64,000 nucleotides of DNA from Maribacter sp. (GCA_011050675.1 DRFI01000028.1:62001-126000); one strand, 5' to 3'. Shown: positions 33,954 to 44,328, counted from the first letter of the stretch. The notes: generated by a model not told the origin, from the letters alone. Numbers and translations: made by a program.

Positions 33954-35596
33954 TGTTATATAAAGAATTAAAAAGGATGAAAAATAAAATATTCAGGTTC
34001 GCAATAATAATAGGAATTTTTTCAATGGTGGTTTCTTGTAAAAACCCTAAGGAAAAGAACAATGGCCAAGTTCAAAGTGAACAAGATACGCTTGCCAGTT
34101 CAAATGAAGCGTTCTACCGTCCAAATTTCCATTTTACACCAGCTACAGGATGGATGAACGATCCAAATGGAATGTTCTTTTATAACGGATATTACCATCT
34201 CTATTTTCAACATTATCCTGATGGTACCACTTGGGGGCCTATGCATTGGGGGCATGCCATTAGTACCGATCTATTCAATTGGAAAGAGCAACCTATAGCC
34301 TTATACCCAGACGATTTAGGATATATTTTTTCAGGTAGTGCCGTTGTAGACCATGAGAATACATCAGGCTTTGGAGCAGATGGCAAAACTCCTATTGTTG
34401 CAATTTTCACCAGCCATGACCCTAAAAAAGAGAAAACCGGTGAAATAGACGTCGAAAATCAAAGTGTTGCCTATTCGTTAGATGAAGGTCTTACATGGAC
34501 AAAATACAAAGACAATCCAGTTTTAAAGAATCCGGGTGCTAGGGATTTTAGAGATCCTAAAGTTAGTTGGGATGAACAGAAGAAAAGATGGACAATGGTT
34601 TTGGCCGCAGGCCAAGAAATACAATTCTATACCTCAAAGGACTTAAAATCATGGGAGAAACTTACAAGTTTTGGAGAAGGTATCGGTAATCATGATGGCG
34701 TATGGGAATGTCCAGATTTCTTTCAATTACCAATCATTGGCAGTTCAGAAAAAAAGTGGGTTTTGTTGGTAAGTATAAATCCTGGTGGGCCCAATACAGG
34801 TTCGGCCACCCAATATTTTGTAGGTGATTTTGATGGTTCAAATTTTATTTTGGATGAATCATTCAAGCAGGAGATGGGAAAAGAGCATAGTTTCTGGGTA
34901 GATTATGGTCGTGACGATTATGCGGGCGTGACTTTTTCAAATATTGAAAACAAAGATGGTAGTAAGCTATTTATGGGATGGATGTCTAATTGGCTATATG
35001 CCAACGAGGTACCTACTGAAAAATGGCGCAGTGCCATGACAATAGCACGTACGTTAGAATTAACAAAGGGCGAAAATACGTTTCGCTTAGTTGCTAATCC
35101 TGTTCCTGAACTCAATGAATTTGCGAGTGAGAAACTTAAAAATTCCGATGTTCTACTTGAAGGAAAGACCTTGTTGACCACTTCTAAGGCAATCGATTTT
35201 ACACGTGCCCAAATTAACTTTAAAGTAGAAGATTTAGTTGATGGCGTTTACACTTTTGAACTGTCGAACAGTGAAGGAGATAGTTTACGTTTCGGTTTTG
35301 ATGCAACAAAGGATAATTACTTTGTGGATAGAAATAAGGCGGGAATCACTGATTTTTCAAAAAAATTCAGTGACAGGATTGCCATAGCTCCAAAAATCGC
35401 TACTCAAAAGGATTGGACTGGAACAATAGTCCTCGATAAAACTTCCATAGAATTATTTTTTGATGATGGCCAAACCGTAATGACAGAAATATTCTTTCCG
35501 AAAGCCCCATTCGATAGTCTCTATTTTGAGGCTCCATCAGAAGAATCCAAACTCGAATACATAGAAATACATCAACTTAAATTTAACTTAAACTAA
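33953..35596 (+). CDS. GH32 fructan hydrolase lipoprotein (levanase/inulinase/invertase type)
   Basis: GH32 enzymes cut beta-fructosyl bonds. The three catalytic motifs are present: WMNDPNG with nucleophile Asp70, FRDPK with the transition-state Asp201, and WECPD with acid-base Glu252. The five-bladed propeller is followed by the C-terminal beta-sandwich. A lipobox (MVVSCKN) predicts a membrane lipoprotein, periplasmic or surface. The first ATG overlaps the MFS stop; an ATG at 33977 gives a tidier signal peptide. Endo or exo action and inulin or levan preference cannot be read here. Confidence 0.92.
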   Translation: MLYKELKRMKNKIFRFAIIIGIFSMVVSCKNPKEKNNGQVQSEQDTLASSNEAFYRPNFHFTPATGWMNDPNGMFFYNGYYHLYFQHYPDGTTWGPMHWGHAISTDLFNWKEQPIALYPDDLGYIFSGSAVVDHENTSGFGADGKTPIVAIFTSHDPKKEKTGEIDVENQSVAYSLDEGLTWTKYKDNPVLKNPGARDFRDPKVSWDEQKKRWTMVLAAGQEIQFYTSKDLKSWEKLTSFGEGIGNHDGVWECPDFFQLPIIGSSEKKWVLLVSINPGGPNTGSATQYFVGDFDGSNFILDESFKQEMGKEHSFWVDYGRDDYAGVTFSNIENKDGSKLFMGWMSNWLYANEVPTEKWRSAMTIARTLELTKGENTFRLVANPVPELNEFASEKLKNSDVLLEGKTLLTTSKAIDFTRAQINFKVEDLVDGVYTFELSNSEGDSLRFGFDATKDNYFVDRNKAGITDFSKKFSDRIAIAPKIATQKDWTGTIVLDKTSIELFFDDGQTVMTEIFFPKAPFDSLYFEAPSEESKLEYIEIHQLKFNLN

Positions 35597-35602
35597 ACAA
35601 TT

Positions 35603-38600
35603 ATGAAATTAAAACTCTTGCTATTATTAATGGTACTTGTTCCGATAGGTCTGTTGGCCCAGGGACAAATTACAGGTACGGTCACCTCCTCCGATGATGG
35701 TTTTCCTTTACCTGGAACTTCGGTAATTATAAAAGGAACTACAACTGGTACGACCACGGATTTTGATGGTAATTATGAATTGAACAATGTAGCTGGTGAT
35801 GCAACACTTGTCTTTAGCTATATTGGATTTACTAGAATGGAAGTTCCCGTTAACGGCCAATCACAGATAAATGTTTCGCTACAAGAGGACGCACAACAGC
35901 TTGATGAAGTAGTATTGACAGGATATTCCACCGAACGAAAGGTAGATTTAACAGGGGCCGTTACAGTAGTGGATATTGCTCCAATAGAAGGTCAAAGTTT
36001 AAGTTCTGGTAATGCCATGCAGGCTTTACAAGGACGGGTTGGTGGTCTTTTCATTGAAAAATCCGGTGATCCTACCGGTCTAAACAGCAGAATACTAATA
36101 AGAGGACTTACCACTTTAGGGAATAATGATCCGCTATACATCATAGATGGTGTGCCAACAAAACGGCAAGAGGTATTCGCGAGTTTAAATCCTGCGACAA
36201 TAGAATCCATTCAAGTTTTAAAAGATGCTTCGGCCTCTTCAATATATGGGTCAAGAGCTGCAAATGGGGTTATTGTGGTAAGTACAAAAGGTGGTCTTAA
36301 AGGGGAACGTCTTACGGTAAGCATCAATTCCAACCTATCGACTCAATCCGAGCGGAATCAACGTTATGATATGTTGAGTTCCCAACAACGTGGCGAAGCC
36401 TTATGGCGCGCATCCGTAAATGATGGAGCGGACCCAAATGCTGGTTACGGTGAAATATACAATTTTAACTGGAACAATGATTTTACTAATCCAGTTCTTA
36501 ACGGTGTGGCTGTTCAGCCTTTTGTTGGTGGTGATTCAAATGTTCCTGCCGGAGATACCAACTGGCAAGACGAGGTATATGAAACAGGATATGTGTTTAA
36601 TAATGAGGTTACCGTTTCCACAGGTACAGAAAAGTCTTCTTTATTGATTAATCTAGGCTATCTTAAGAATACTGGTATGTTAAAATATACTGGTTATGAT
36701 AGATATACTGCAAAAATTAATGGAACCACTAACCTTTTCAACGACAGGGTAAAATTTGGAGTGAACACACAAATTTCCACATCAAATGAAACATTGGTTT
36801 CAAGTGATGTTGGGGGTGCAGCTACTACAGGTTTGTCAATTACATTGGCACCCACAATTCCGGTATACGATACCAATGGCGAGTTTGCAGGTCCATTAGG
36901 GGCTGGATATTCAGATAGAAATAATCCATTATTGATGCAATATTTGAACAGATGGGACAATGCTACTAAAAATAACTTCTTTGGAAATGTATTTGCTGAG
37001 ATCAGTATTTTAGACAATCTTAAGTTCCGCTCTAGTTTAGGAATAGATTTCAGTGATTTCAAAAGGAAAAATATCGAGCCTAAAGTATTTAACGGGTTTG
37101 TAACAAGAAATAATAATAGGCTGATTTTTGATACCAACAAGTTAAGAACATTAACGTTTTCAAACACCTTGAATTATAATTTGGAAATTGGAAAACACAG
37201 ATTTGGCGCCCTATTAGGTATTGAGACCATAAGAGAGGATTTTGATACCATTTTTGCACAAGCCGATGATTTTGCAGTTGAACAGGAATCCTATTTTGTA
37301 CTTTCTGCTGCTACAGGAGCAAGAACAAATAATGGTATTTCCACGCAATATAGCCTTGCTTCTCAATTTGGAAAATTGAATTATGGATTCGATGATAAAT
37401 ACCTAGCATCCTTTACCATTCGTAGAGATGGTTCTTCAAGATTTGGCGCGAATAATAGATATGGTGTTTTCCCGGCCGCAACATTGGGTTGGAGAATTAG
37501 TCAAGAAGAATTTTTAAAGGATAATGAGTTGATTTCCAATTTAAAGCTTAGGGCGGGTTATGGAGAAGTAGGAAATCAGGAAATCGGTAATACAGCAAGA
37601 TTTGGTTTGTACGAATCAAGATATGGTCAAAACCAAGCACAATTGACAGGAGGATTTTTCGAAATTTATTATAATGTAGGTACTGCCTATGACATTAATG
37701 GTAATAACACAGGTACATTACCTTCAGGATTTGTTTCTACCCAAGCTCCGAACCCTAACTTGAAATGGGAAACTACCAAAGAATGGAACTATGGTATTGA
37801 TTTTGGGTTTTTGAACAATAAAATTAGCGGTTCCTTTGATTATTTTACCAGGGAAACTACGGATATCTTGACTACCCCACCAATTGCATCTGTAATTGGA
37901 GAAGGGCAACAACGGGTATTGAACGGCGCTGCAACGGCTGCTAAAGGATGGGAATTAAATGTTGGATATTCCAATGTTTGGGATAATGGATTTTCTTTAG
38001 GGGTTTCTACAAATTTTGGTGCCTTTAAAGATGAAATCACCTTTCTTCCTGAAGAGGTTAGAGCGGCATTTCCTGGTACTGCTCAAAATTCAATTCTTGG
38101 TCAATCTCAAACTGCGATATTCGGATACAGAACTGACGGACTTTTTCAAAGTCAGGCAGATGTTGATTCCCATCCTACTGGAGGTGTTCAAACGGGTAAC
38201 GCCAGACTAGGTGGTATAAAAATAGTGGATGTAGACAATAATGGCGTTATTGATAGTAATGACCGTGATTTTATTGGTAATACCCTTCCTGATTTGGAGT
38301 ATGGTATTCGATTGGATGTAGGTTACAAAAATTTTGATTTTTCAGTTTTCGGTTCAGGTGTTGCAGGTCGTATAGGAGTTGATTCCTACATTTTCTGGAA
38401 TAATTTTGTTCAGGGAAGGGATAATGCAGGGCTTGGTGTTTTGAATGCTTGGAATCCTCAAAATACAAGTTCTACGATTCCTTCATTATCATTGGTGAAC
38501 AATTTTACGGATACTTCAGACTACATCTTTAGAAACAACTCCTATTTTAAAATAAGAAATTTACAAGTAGGATATTCTTTACCAACTGATATTATCGGTA

Positions 38601-38758
38601 AGATGGCAGGTATGACCGGACTTCGAATCTATTTACAAGGGGAGAATTTATTTTGGTTTACCCCAAAAGGATATATTGGTTCCGATCCAGAAAGAACAGA
38701 CGTAAATAGAATTCCTGTACCTACAGTATATTCAGTAGGCTTGAATATTAACTTTTAA
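35603..38758 (+). CDS. SusC/RagA-type TonB-linked outer-membrane transporter
   Basis: This outer-membrane barrel protein of 1051 residues begins with a signal peptide (LLAQGQ), a carboxypeptidase-D-like domain (ITGTVTSSDDGFPLPGTSVIIKGT), and the SusC plug signature QLDEVVLTGYSTERK...LTGAV. The plug and barrel follow, with the usual SusC blocks (ALQGRVGGL, ILIRG, LYIIDGVP, VLKDASASSIYGSRAANGVIVVSTK). It imports fructo-oligosaccharides with the SusD partner encoded ten bases downstream. Confidence 0.95.
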   Translation: MKLKLLLLLMVLVPIGLLAQGQITGTVTSSDDGFPLPGTSVIIKGTTTGTTTDFDGNYELNNVAGDATLVFSYIGFTRMEVPVNGQSQINVSLQEDAQQLDEVVLTGYSTERKVDLTGAVTVVDIAPIEGQSLSSGNAMQALQGRVGGLFIEKSGDPTGLNSRILIRGLTTLGNNDPLYIIDGVPTKRQEVFASLNPATIESIQVLKDASASSIYGSRAANGVIVVSTKGGLKGERLTVSINSNLSTQSERNQRYDMLSSQQRGEALWRASVNDGADPNAGYGEIYNFNWNNDFTNPVLNGVAVQPFVGGDSNVPAGDTNWQDEVYETGYVFNNEVTVSTGTEKSSLLINLGYLKNTGMLKYTGYDRYTAKINGTTNLFNDRVKFGVNTQISTSNETLVSSDVGGAATTGLSITLAPTIPVYDTNGEFAGPLGAGYSDRNNPLLMQYLNRWDNATKNNFFGNVFAEISILDNLKFRSSLGIDFSDFKRKNIEPKVFNGFVTRNNNRLIFDTNKLRTLTFSNTLNYNLEIGKHRFGALLGIETIREDFDTIFAQADDFAVEQESYFVLSAATGARTNNGISTQYSLASQFGKLNYGFDDKYLASFTIRRDGSSRFGANNRYGVFPAATLGWRISQEEFLKDNELISNLKLRAGYGEVGNQEIGNTARFGLYESRYGQNQAQLTGGFFEIYYNVGTAYDINGNNTGTLPSGFVSTQAPNPNLKWETTKEWNYGIDFGFLNNKISGSFDYFTRETTDILTTPPIASVIGEGQQRVLNGAATAAKGWELNVGYSNVWDNGFSLGVSTNFGAFKDEITFLPEEVRAAFPGTAQNSILGQSQTAIFGYRTDGLFQSQADVDSHPTGGVQTGNARLGGIKIVDVDNNGVIDSNDRDFIGNTLPDLEYGIRLDVGYKNFDFSVFGSGVAGRIGVDSYIFWNNFVQGRDNAGLGVLNAWNPQNTSSTIPSLSLVNNFTDTSDYIFRNNSYFKIRNLQVGYSLPTDIIGKMAGMTGLRIYLQGENLFWFTPKGYIGSDPERTDVNRIPVPTVYSVGLNINF

Positions 38759-38767
38759 TAAATAGCG

Positions 38768-40516
38768 ATGATCATGAAATATAATAAAATAATAACTACA
38801 GTGATATGCGCAACCTTAGTGCTCACTGCCTGTTCCGATAATTATTTAGAATACGAACCAGAAGGTGTTTTGTCCAGTGAAAATGTGGCAACGGCCGAGA
38901 ATGCCGAATCTTTGGTAATTGCCGCATATGCCGGTATTGCAAATGATGAAATGATTGGGCCATTGACCCACCAATGGGTGTATGGCAGTGTACGTTCGGA
39001 TGATGCTTACAAAGGCGGTGGCGGCCGCGGGGATGTTGGAGAGATAGACAGGTACGAGCAATATAATCTTACCATTGCGGATATGGGCGATTTCATGGCC
39101 CCTAGAACTTGGACCGATTTTTATAAAGCAATATCAAGGGCAAACTTTGCACTATCCGTTATCAATGATATCCCTGATGGTGAGTATGCCCAAAAAACGA
39201 CTAGACAAGCAGAATTACGCTTTCTAAGGGCACATTCGCATTTTATGCTCAAATTAATTTTCAAGAAAATTCCATATATCACAGAAAATTTAACCCAAGA
39301 AGAAATTGCACAGACCTCAAATGATGTGGATAATGATGCGTTATGGAATACTATTGCCGAGGACTTTCTTTTTGCCTTTGATAATCTGCCCCAATCACAA
39401 GAACAAGTAGGAAGGGCGGACCGAAATGCTGCAGCGGCTTATTTAGCTAAATTACGACTTTTCCAAGCTTATGAGCAGAATGAACAACACCAAGTAACCA
39501 ATATCAATACTGCACGTTTACAAGAAGTGATTGACTATGTAGATGAAGTTACCGGTAGTCTACAACCGGATTTTGGAGAAAATTTCTTAGATGGTTTTGA
39601 TAATGGTCCAGAATCAATTTGGGCAGCACAATTCTCTATTAATGATGGTACCACCGTAGGAAGGGTAAGTTTTGTGACCGGTTTAAATTCGCCACATGGT
39701 ACAGGGCTTTATGGATGTTGTGGATTTCATTTGGCCAGCCAGAATATAGTTAACTCCTTTAAAACGGATGGTGATGGACTACCGCTTTTGGATACTTTCA
39801 ACGAGGCAGATATATTCACCAATTTAAGTGAAAATGGTACTACTCCACCAGATGCTGGTCTGAGTGTTGACCCAAGGATTGATCATACCGTTGGCATACC
39901 AGGAAGACCTTTTAAATATAGGAACACTGTAAATGATTCAGGAGATATGGTCTATAATTTCAGTTGGGCTCGTGATCCGGGTGTTTATGGATATTTTGGA
40001 AATATGAAAGAACAACAAGCTCCGGATTGTTCTTGCTATGTAAAAGAGGGCCCATTTGTGGGCACATCAAAGAATGTAGATTTCATTAGATATGCCGATG
40101 TTCTCCTTTGGAAGGCTGAAGCCTTGATTCAATTAGATCGATGGGATGAAGCTTTGCCAATAATTAATCAAGTCAGGAATCGTGCGGCAGCAAGCACACA
40201 AAGACCTTTGGATGCTGGCGCAATCGATATCTATGCCATTGGCACATATGACTCGTTTCCATCCAAGGATTTTGCGTGGAAGGCGCTTATGTTCGAAAGA
40301 AGGTTGGAGTTTGCGATGGAGGGTCATAGATGGTATGACCTGGTAAGATGGGGGATTGCGGAAGAAACGCTAAATGCCTATTTGGCGGTGGAAAGGACAA
40401 AAAGAGATTTTCTTGCCAATGCTCAATTTACATCTGGGCGAGATGAATATTATCCGATACCGCAAAGAGAAATTGATTTTACTGGAGGTCTCTATGTTCA
40501 AAACCCAGGATATTAG
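38768..40516 (+). CDS. SusD/RagB-type surface glycan-binding lipoprotein
   Basis: SusD lids the SusC pore and binds the glycan. The protein of 582 residues has a lipoprotein signal (VLTACSDNY), the TPR-rich SusD fold, and the C-terminal blocks VDFIRYADVLLWKAEALIQL, FERRLEFAMEGHRWYDLVRWG and EYYPIPQREIDF...NPGY. ATGs at 38768 and 38774 are both possible. It is the last gene before a strong terminator. No SusE-like third binding protein follows, so the locus is minimal. Confidence 0.95.
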   Translation: MIMKYNKIITTVICATLVLTACSDNYLEYEPEGVLSSENVATAENAESLVIAAYAGIANDEMIGPLTHQWVYGSVRSDDAYKGGGGRGDVGEIDRYEQYNLTIADMGDFMAPRTWTDFYKAISRANFALSVINDIPDGEYAQKTTRQAELRFLRAHSHFMLKLIFKKIPYITENLTQEEIAQTSNDVDNDALWNTIAEDFLFAFDNLPQSQEQVGRADRNAAAAYLAKLRLFQAYEQNEQHQVTNINTARLQEVIDYVDEVTGSLQPDFGENFLDGFDNGPESIWAAQFSINDGTTVGRVSFVTGLNSPHGTGLYGCCGFHLASQNIVNSFKTDGDGLPLLDTFNEADIFTNLSENGTTPPDAGLSVDPRIDHTVGIPGRPFKYRNTVNDSGDMVYNFSWARDPGVYGYFGNMKEQQAPDCSCYVKEGPFVGTSKNVDFIRYADVLLWKAEALIQLDRWDEALPIINQVRNRAAASTQRPLDAGAIDIYAIGTYDSFPSKDFAWKALMFERRLEFAMEGHRWYDLVRWGIAEETLNAYLAVERTKRDFLANAQFTSGRDEYYPIPQREIDFTGGLYVQNPGY

Positions 40517-40571
40517 AGGACTTTATCATTCAAGAAAATTCAGTAATCTGAGTTAGTTGAGTTAGTTTGTA

Positions 40572-40602
40572 AAAGCACGGGGGTTGTTTCCCGTGCTTTT
40601 TT
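40572..40602 (+). terminator. Rho-independent terminator after susD
   Basis: AAAGCACGGG (40572-40581) pairs with CCCGTGCTTT (40590-40599) and is followed by a T run. It closes the MFS-GH32-susC-susD transcript. The kinase gene starts 19 bases further on, so it would depend on readthrough or a weak promoter within the hairpin region. Confidence 0.85.
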
Positions 40603-40620
40603 AATTTGTTGAAAGTAAAT

Positions 40621-41391
40621 ATGGAAATATTAGGTTTGGATATTGGTGGCTCAGGAATTAAAGGAGCCATCGTAGAAACAGAAAACGGGAAATTGATTTC
40701 CGAAAGACTTCGTTTTGCGACTCCGCAGCCTGCACATCCGGAGGCCGTAGCGAAAACCGTTGAAGAATTGGTTCGTCGGTTGAATTGGCAAGGTAATATC
40801 GGATGCAGTTTTCCGATGGTAGTTGTAGATGGTAAATGTATGACAGCGGGAAATATGATGGATGACTGGGTCAATGTACAAGTTGATGAACTCTTTGAGG
40901 CGGCATGTCCGAACACCAAATTCCATCTAGGAAATGATGCTGATTTAGCTGGATTGGCGGAAATGCAATTAGGTGTTGGTAACGGTTTAAAAGGTAAAGT
41001 GATTATGGTAACTATAGGCACCGGTTTGGGGACAGGGGTTTTTTATAATCATATATTAATACCAAATATCGAAATGGGTCGTGTTTTATATGAAAATGGT
41101 GAACCAATTGAATTTTTTGCTTCTGGACTCACAAGGAAAAAAGATAATTTGGAATTGAAAGAATGGGCAGGGCGTTTTGATTACTTCCTTACACATTTGA
41201 AAAGGGTAATGTCGCCAGACCATTTTATAATTGGAGGCGGATTAAGTAAGAAATATAAAAAATTTAGTAGTTACTTATCAGTAGATGTGCCATTACGGGT
41301 GGCACATTTTGAAAATGATGCCGGTATTATTGGCGCAGCACTTTATGCAGAATCTCAACTAAATATTAGTGATCAAATTAATGAATTCTAA
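40621..41391 (+). CDS. ROK-family sugar kinase, polyphosphate-glucokinase-like
   Basis: This cytoplasmic kinase of 256 residues has the phosphate-binding LGLDIGGSGIKGAIVE, the catalytic aspartate in LGNDADLAGLAE and the TIGTGLGTGVFYN loop. The short length and these motifs fit the polyphosphate/ATP glucokinase (PPGK) branch rather than classical ROK fructokinase. It would phosphorylate glucose, or fructose, set free by the GH32 enzyme. The frame opens at a TTG (40606), but the ATG at 40621 is preferred. Confidence 0.82.
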   Translation: MEILGLDIGGSGIKGAIVETENGKLISERLRFATPQPAHPEAVAKTVEELVRRLNWQGNIGCSFPMVVVDGKCMTAGNMMDDWVNVQVDELFEAACPNTKFHLGNDADLAGLAEMQLGVGNGLKGKVIMVTIGTGLGTGVFYNHILIPNIEMGRVLYENGEPIEFFASGLTRKKDNLELKEWAGRFDYFLTHLKRVMSPDHFIIGGGLSKKYKKFSSYLSVDVPLRVAHFENDAGIIGAALYAESQLNISDQINEF

Positions 41392-41586
41392 AATTGTACT
41401 TATGGATTTATAACATATACTTCATCTGTTCTTTTAAACAGCGAGTTAGTAGGACGAATTGAGGAAATTGTAGAATTTCTTAAAAAGGTTTGATTCTTAA
41501 GACCATTTTTTAAAAAATGAATCCGCTAATAAATGAAGTCATAATCACTGTTCTGAAAAGGTCATCCTTTAAAGGGGTATAATCAA

Positions 41587-43845
41587 CTATCCTACAACAG
41601 CTTTCTCTTTAACAAATGGCTGACTATAATGCCGTTGCCCCGTGGCTTTATATAGGGCATTGGCCACCGCCCCGAAAACAGGGGGAAACGGAGGTTCTCC
41701 CATTCCCGTTGGGTCGATTTCATTCTGCACAAAATGCACATCAATCTCTTTTGGCGCTTCTTTCATACGGATCATTTGATATTGGTGGAAATTATTTTTC
41801 TGTGGCACCCCGTCCTTAAAGGTAAGTTCCCCAAAAAAGGCATTGCCAACACCATCGGTTATGGCACCTTCCGCCATGTTCGTGGCCGCATCGGGATTTA
41901 CCACTACCCCGCAATCAATGGCGCAAACTACTTTTTCCACCACAGGTCTACCGTTTTCCATCTTTAGATCCAGTACATGCGCTGCATAGGAGTTATGACA
42001 AAAATAGGCCGCGACACCACGATGTTTCGACTCATCTTTTTGTTTCCAAGCCGATTTTTCCCGAACCAATTCCAAAACTCCGGCATAGCGTTCAGCGTCG
42101 TACTGGTTATCTTCCCCAACCGGGTTTTCCTTGGCACGTTTTAGTAGGTCCAATCGAAATTGAATAGCGTCTTTGCCCATGACTTCTGCCACTTCGTCCA
42201 AAAATGCCTGTTCGGCACCGGCCATAAAATTGGAACGGGGAGCGCGGAAAGCACCAACCGTAATATTGGAATCAATGGACCATTCTTCCGCCAAATAATT
42301 ATCGATCGCCCCTGCCGGAAAACGATTGGCGAACAATGGGCTTTCTGGAATACCGCCCGCTTTTATATGTAACGCTGTTAAATTATTATTTTCGTCAAAA
42401 GCCGCGCGATAGGTTGCGTGGTAAGCAGGACGATAAATACCGGTCGTCATGTCATCTTCACGGCTATAAATTAATTTTACGGGAGCATTTACTTTTTGCG
42501 AAATTAAGGCCGCTTCCACCACAAAGTGGGCATAGCCCTTTCTTCCAAAACCACCTCCCATTCTTGGCATTTCCATTTCAATATTTTCCTTCGGTATTCC
42601 CAAACTGCTTTCTAGCGTAGGAATGATAAAGGATGGAATCTGGATGGGTGCCGCAATTTTTACTTTATTACCTTCCACATGCGCAAAAGCATTTATAGGC
42701 TCCATGCTATTGTGGGCAAGAAAAGGGGCCGAATAGCTTCTCTCTAAAATTTTTGTCGCTTTTTTGAAGGCAGCCTCTGGATCTCCATCCTTTCGGACGA
42801 TATTTCCAGGTATCGCTGAAAGAGCCTCCATCTGTGCTTTGTGGCCCTGTGTGGATTCTAATCCCGCAGGGGTATTTCTTGTTTCCTTTCCAAAAAAACC
42901 GTTCACAATTTCAGTAGTTGCAGAAATCGGCTTCCATTCTGCATTTAATTTCTTTTTGGCCTGCATGACTTCCCATGTAGTATTGCCGACTATTGCCACC
43001 AATTCAGGAAAAGCGTTAGTGTCAAACCCGTGTTTTTGAAATCCCTCCTTAAAACTTTTGATGGTTATCACATCCTTGATGCCTGGCATGGCTTTCACTT
43101 CCTCGTCATCAACCGATTTCAAGGTCATTCCAAATGCAGGAGGATGTACGATCATAGCTATCAGCATGCCGTCCTTTTGATAATCCATACCAAACATGGA
43201 TTCACCGGTTATAATCTTTTTTGCATCTACATTTTTATGGGAGCGGCTGATAAGCTTAAAGTCTTTAACTTCTTTCAATTGCACTTCTACAGGTACATCA
43301 AGTGTTGCCGCAACCGAAGCCATTTCTCCGTACCCGGCCGATTTTTTTGTTGCTGTGTGTTGCAATATTCCTCCTTGAGTAGTGATTTCTTCTGCGGGAA
43401 CCTGCCATGTTTTTGCAGCCGCGGCTATCAACATCTGTTTTGCTGTTGCACCTGCCATTCGAAGAGGTATCCATCTTGCTTTTATTCCCGTGCTACCTCC
43501 TGTAAGTTGAAAGCCATATTTTTCTGCATGATAGGGTGCCTGCTCTACCACCACATTTATCCAATCCACATCCAACTCTTCTGCCACCAACATGGGCATC
43601 GATGTTCTAATATTCTGACCGAATTCGGGATTTGGTGTGTAAACGGTCACCATCCCGTTATCCCCAATTTTCAGATACGAATTAATCTCGAACCATTCGT
43701 TGGGCATTTCTGTACCGGCCATCTCTTTTGCTTGTTCCGGCTTACAGGAATTTAAAAAACTGAATCCGAGGACCAATCCCCCACTTGCCAAACTCGTATT
43801 CCTAATAAAAGCCCTACGTCCAATATGCGTGTTTATCTTTGTCAT
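41587..43845 (-). CDS. IorB-like molybdopterin-binding oxidoreductase subunit
   Basis: This is the large subunit of a xanthine-dehydrogenase-family molybdenum hydroxylase, closest in form to isoquinoline 1-oxidoreductase beta subunits (752 residues). The Tat signal is RRAFIRNTSLASGGLVLG, followed by a cysteine (FLNSCKP) that may be lipidated. Typical blocks are GRKGYAHFVVEAA, GAFRAPRSNFMAGAEQAFLDE and VGEDNQY. It needs the small 2Fe-2S subunit, whose gene next upstream carries a frameshift. The substrate is unknown. Codon use is visibly richer in G and C than in the fructan genes. Confidence 0.88.
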   Translation of the reverse strand: MTKINTHIGRRAFIRNTSLASGGLVLGFSFLNSCKPEQAKEMAGTEMPNEWFEINSYLKIGDNGMVTVYTPNPEFGQNIRTSMPMLVAEELDVDWINVVVEQAPYHAEKYGFQLTGGSTGIKARWIPLRMAGATAKQMLIAAAAKTWQVPAEEITTQGGILQHTATKKSAGYGEMASVAATLDVPVEVQLKEVKDFKLISRSHKNVDAKKIITGESMFGMDYQKDGMLIAMIVHPPAFGMTLKSVDDEEVKAMPGIKDVITIKSFKEGFQKHGFDTNAFPELVAIVGNTTWEVMQAKKKLNAEWKPISATTEIVNGFFGKETRNTPAGLESTQGHKAQMEALSAIPGNIVRKDGDPEAAFKKATKILERSYSAPFLAHNSMEPINAFAHVEGNKVKIAAPIQIPSFIIPTLESSLGIPKENIEMEMPRMGGGFGRKGYAHFVVEAALISQKVNAPVKLIYSREDDMTTGIYRPAYHATYRAAFDENNNLTALHIKAGGIPESPLFANRFPAGAIDNYLAEEWSIDSNITVGAFRAPRSNFMAGAEQAFLDEVAEVMGKDAIQFRLDLLKRAKENPVGEDNQYDAERYAGVLELVREKSAWKQKDESKHRGVAAYFCHNSYAAHVLDLKMENGRPVVEKVVCAIDCGVVVNPDAATNMAEGAITDGVGNAFFGELTFKDGVPQKNNFHQYQMIRMKEAPKEIDVHFVQNEIDPTGMGEPPFPPVFGAVANALYKATGQRHYSQPFVKEKAVVG

Positions 43846-43862
43846 CTTCTGATTTTTTCTAA

Positions 43863-44328
43863 TTAAACGTTTTCTGCATTTGCGGCTGTTTTAATGGCCT
43901 TTTTTATTCTGGTATACGTTCCGCAGCGACAAATGTTACCGTTCATGGCCGTTTCAATTTCTTCATTGGAAGGATTTGGGTTTCTTTTTAACAAGGCGGA
44001 AGCTGACATTATCTGTCCCGCTTGGCAATATCCACATTGAGGCACATCAATTTCCCAACCAAGCTTTTTGAACGGGATGGTTACCGTTCTCTGATAAACC
44101 TTCAATAGTGGTAATTTCTTGCTCACCAACCGCTGAAACCGGCAGTTGGCATGAACGAACGGCATTATCATCTAAATGCACAGTACATGCCCCACATTGG
44201 GCGATTCCGCAACCATATTTAGTCCCTGCCAATTTTACGTGGTCCCTTAATACCCAAAGCATAGGTGTTGTTGGATCGACATCAACTTCTTGTGTTAGCC
44301 CGTTAATTTTTAGATTGAATTTTGCCAT
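43863..44328 (-). pseudogene. IorA-like 2Fe-2S subunit gene, broken by a one-base frameshift
   Basis: The first frame (ATG at 44328) reads through the plant-type cluster motif [14 protein letters not shown] and ends prematurely after KAWLGN. The second frame continues [22 protein letters not shown] and the second cluster motif GNICRCGTY to a stop at 43863. Removing one G from the GGG at 44054-44056 (CCC on the plus strand) joins both into a normal protein of about 154 residues. It is either a real mutation or a sequencing error in a homopolymer. IorB would lack its electron-transfer partner if the lesion is real. Confidence 0.85.

Noticed and set aside
36694-37167. 157-codon minus-strand frame within susC
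   Set aside because: Shadow of the SusC gene with no supporting feature.
41402-41491. Codons after the ROK stop reading like a protein tail (VLLNSELVGRIEEIVEFLKKV then TGA)
   Set aside because: The run is about 35 codons, has no start codon and follows a stop in the same phase. It could be a remnant of a lost gene, but I cannot link it to a family.
43030-43755. 241-codon plus-strand open frame inside the IorB gene
   Set aside because: It is rich in Cys, His and Phe in no protein-like order and lies antisense to a well-supported gene of higher G+C, which gives long antisense frames by chance.
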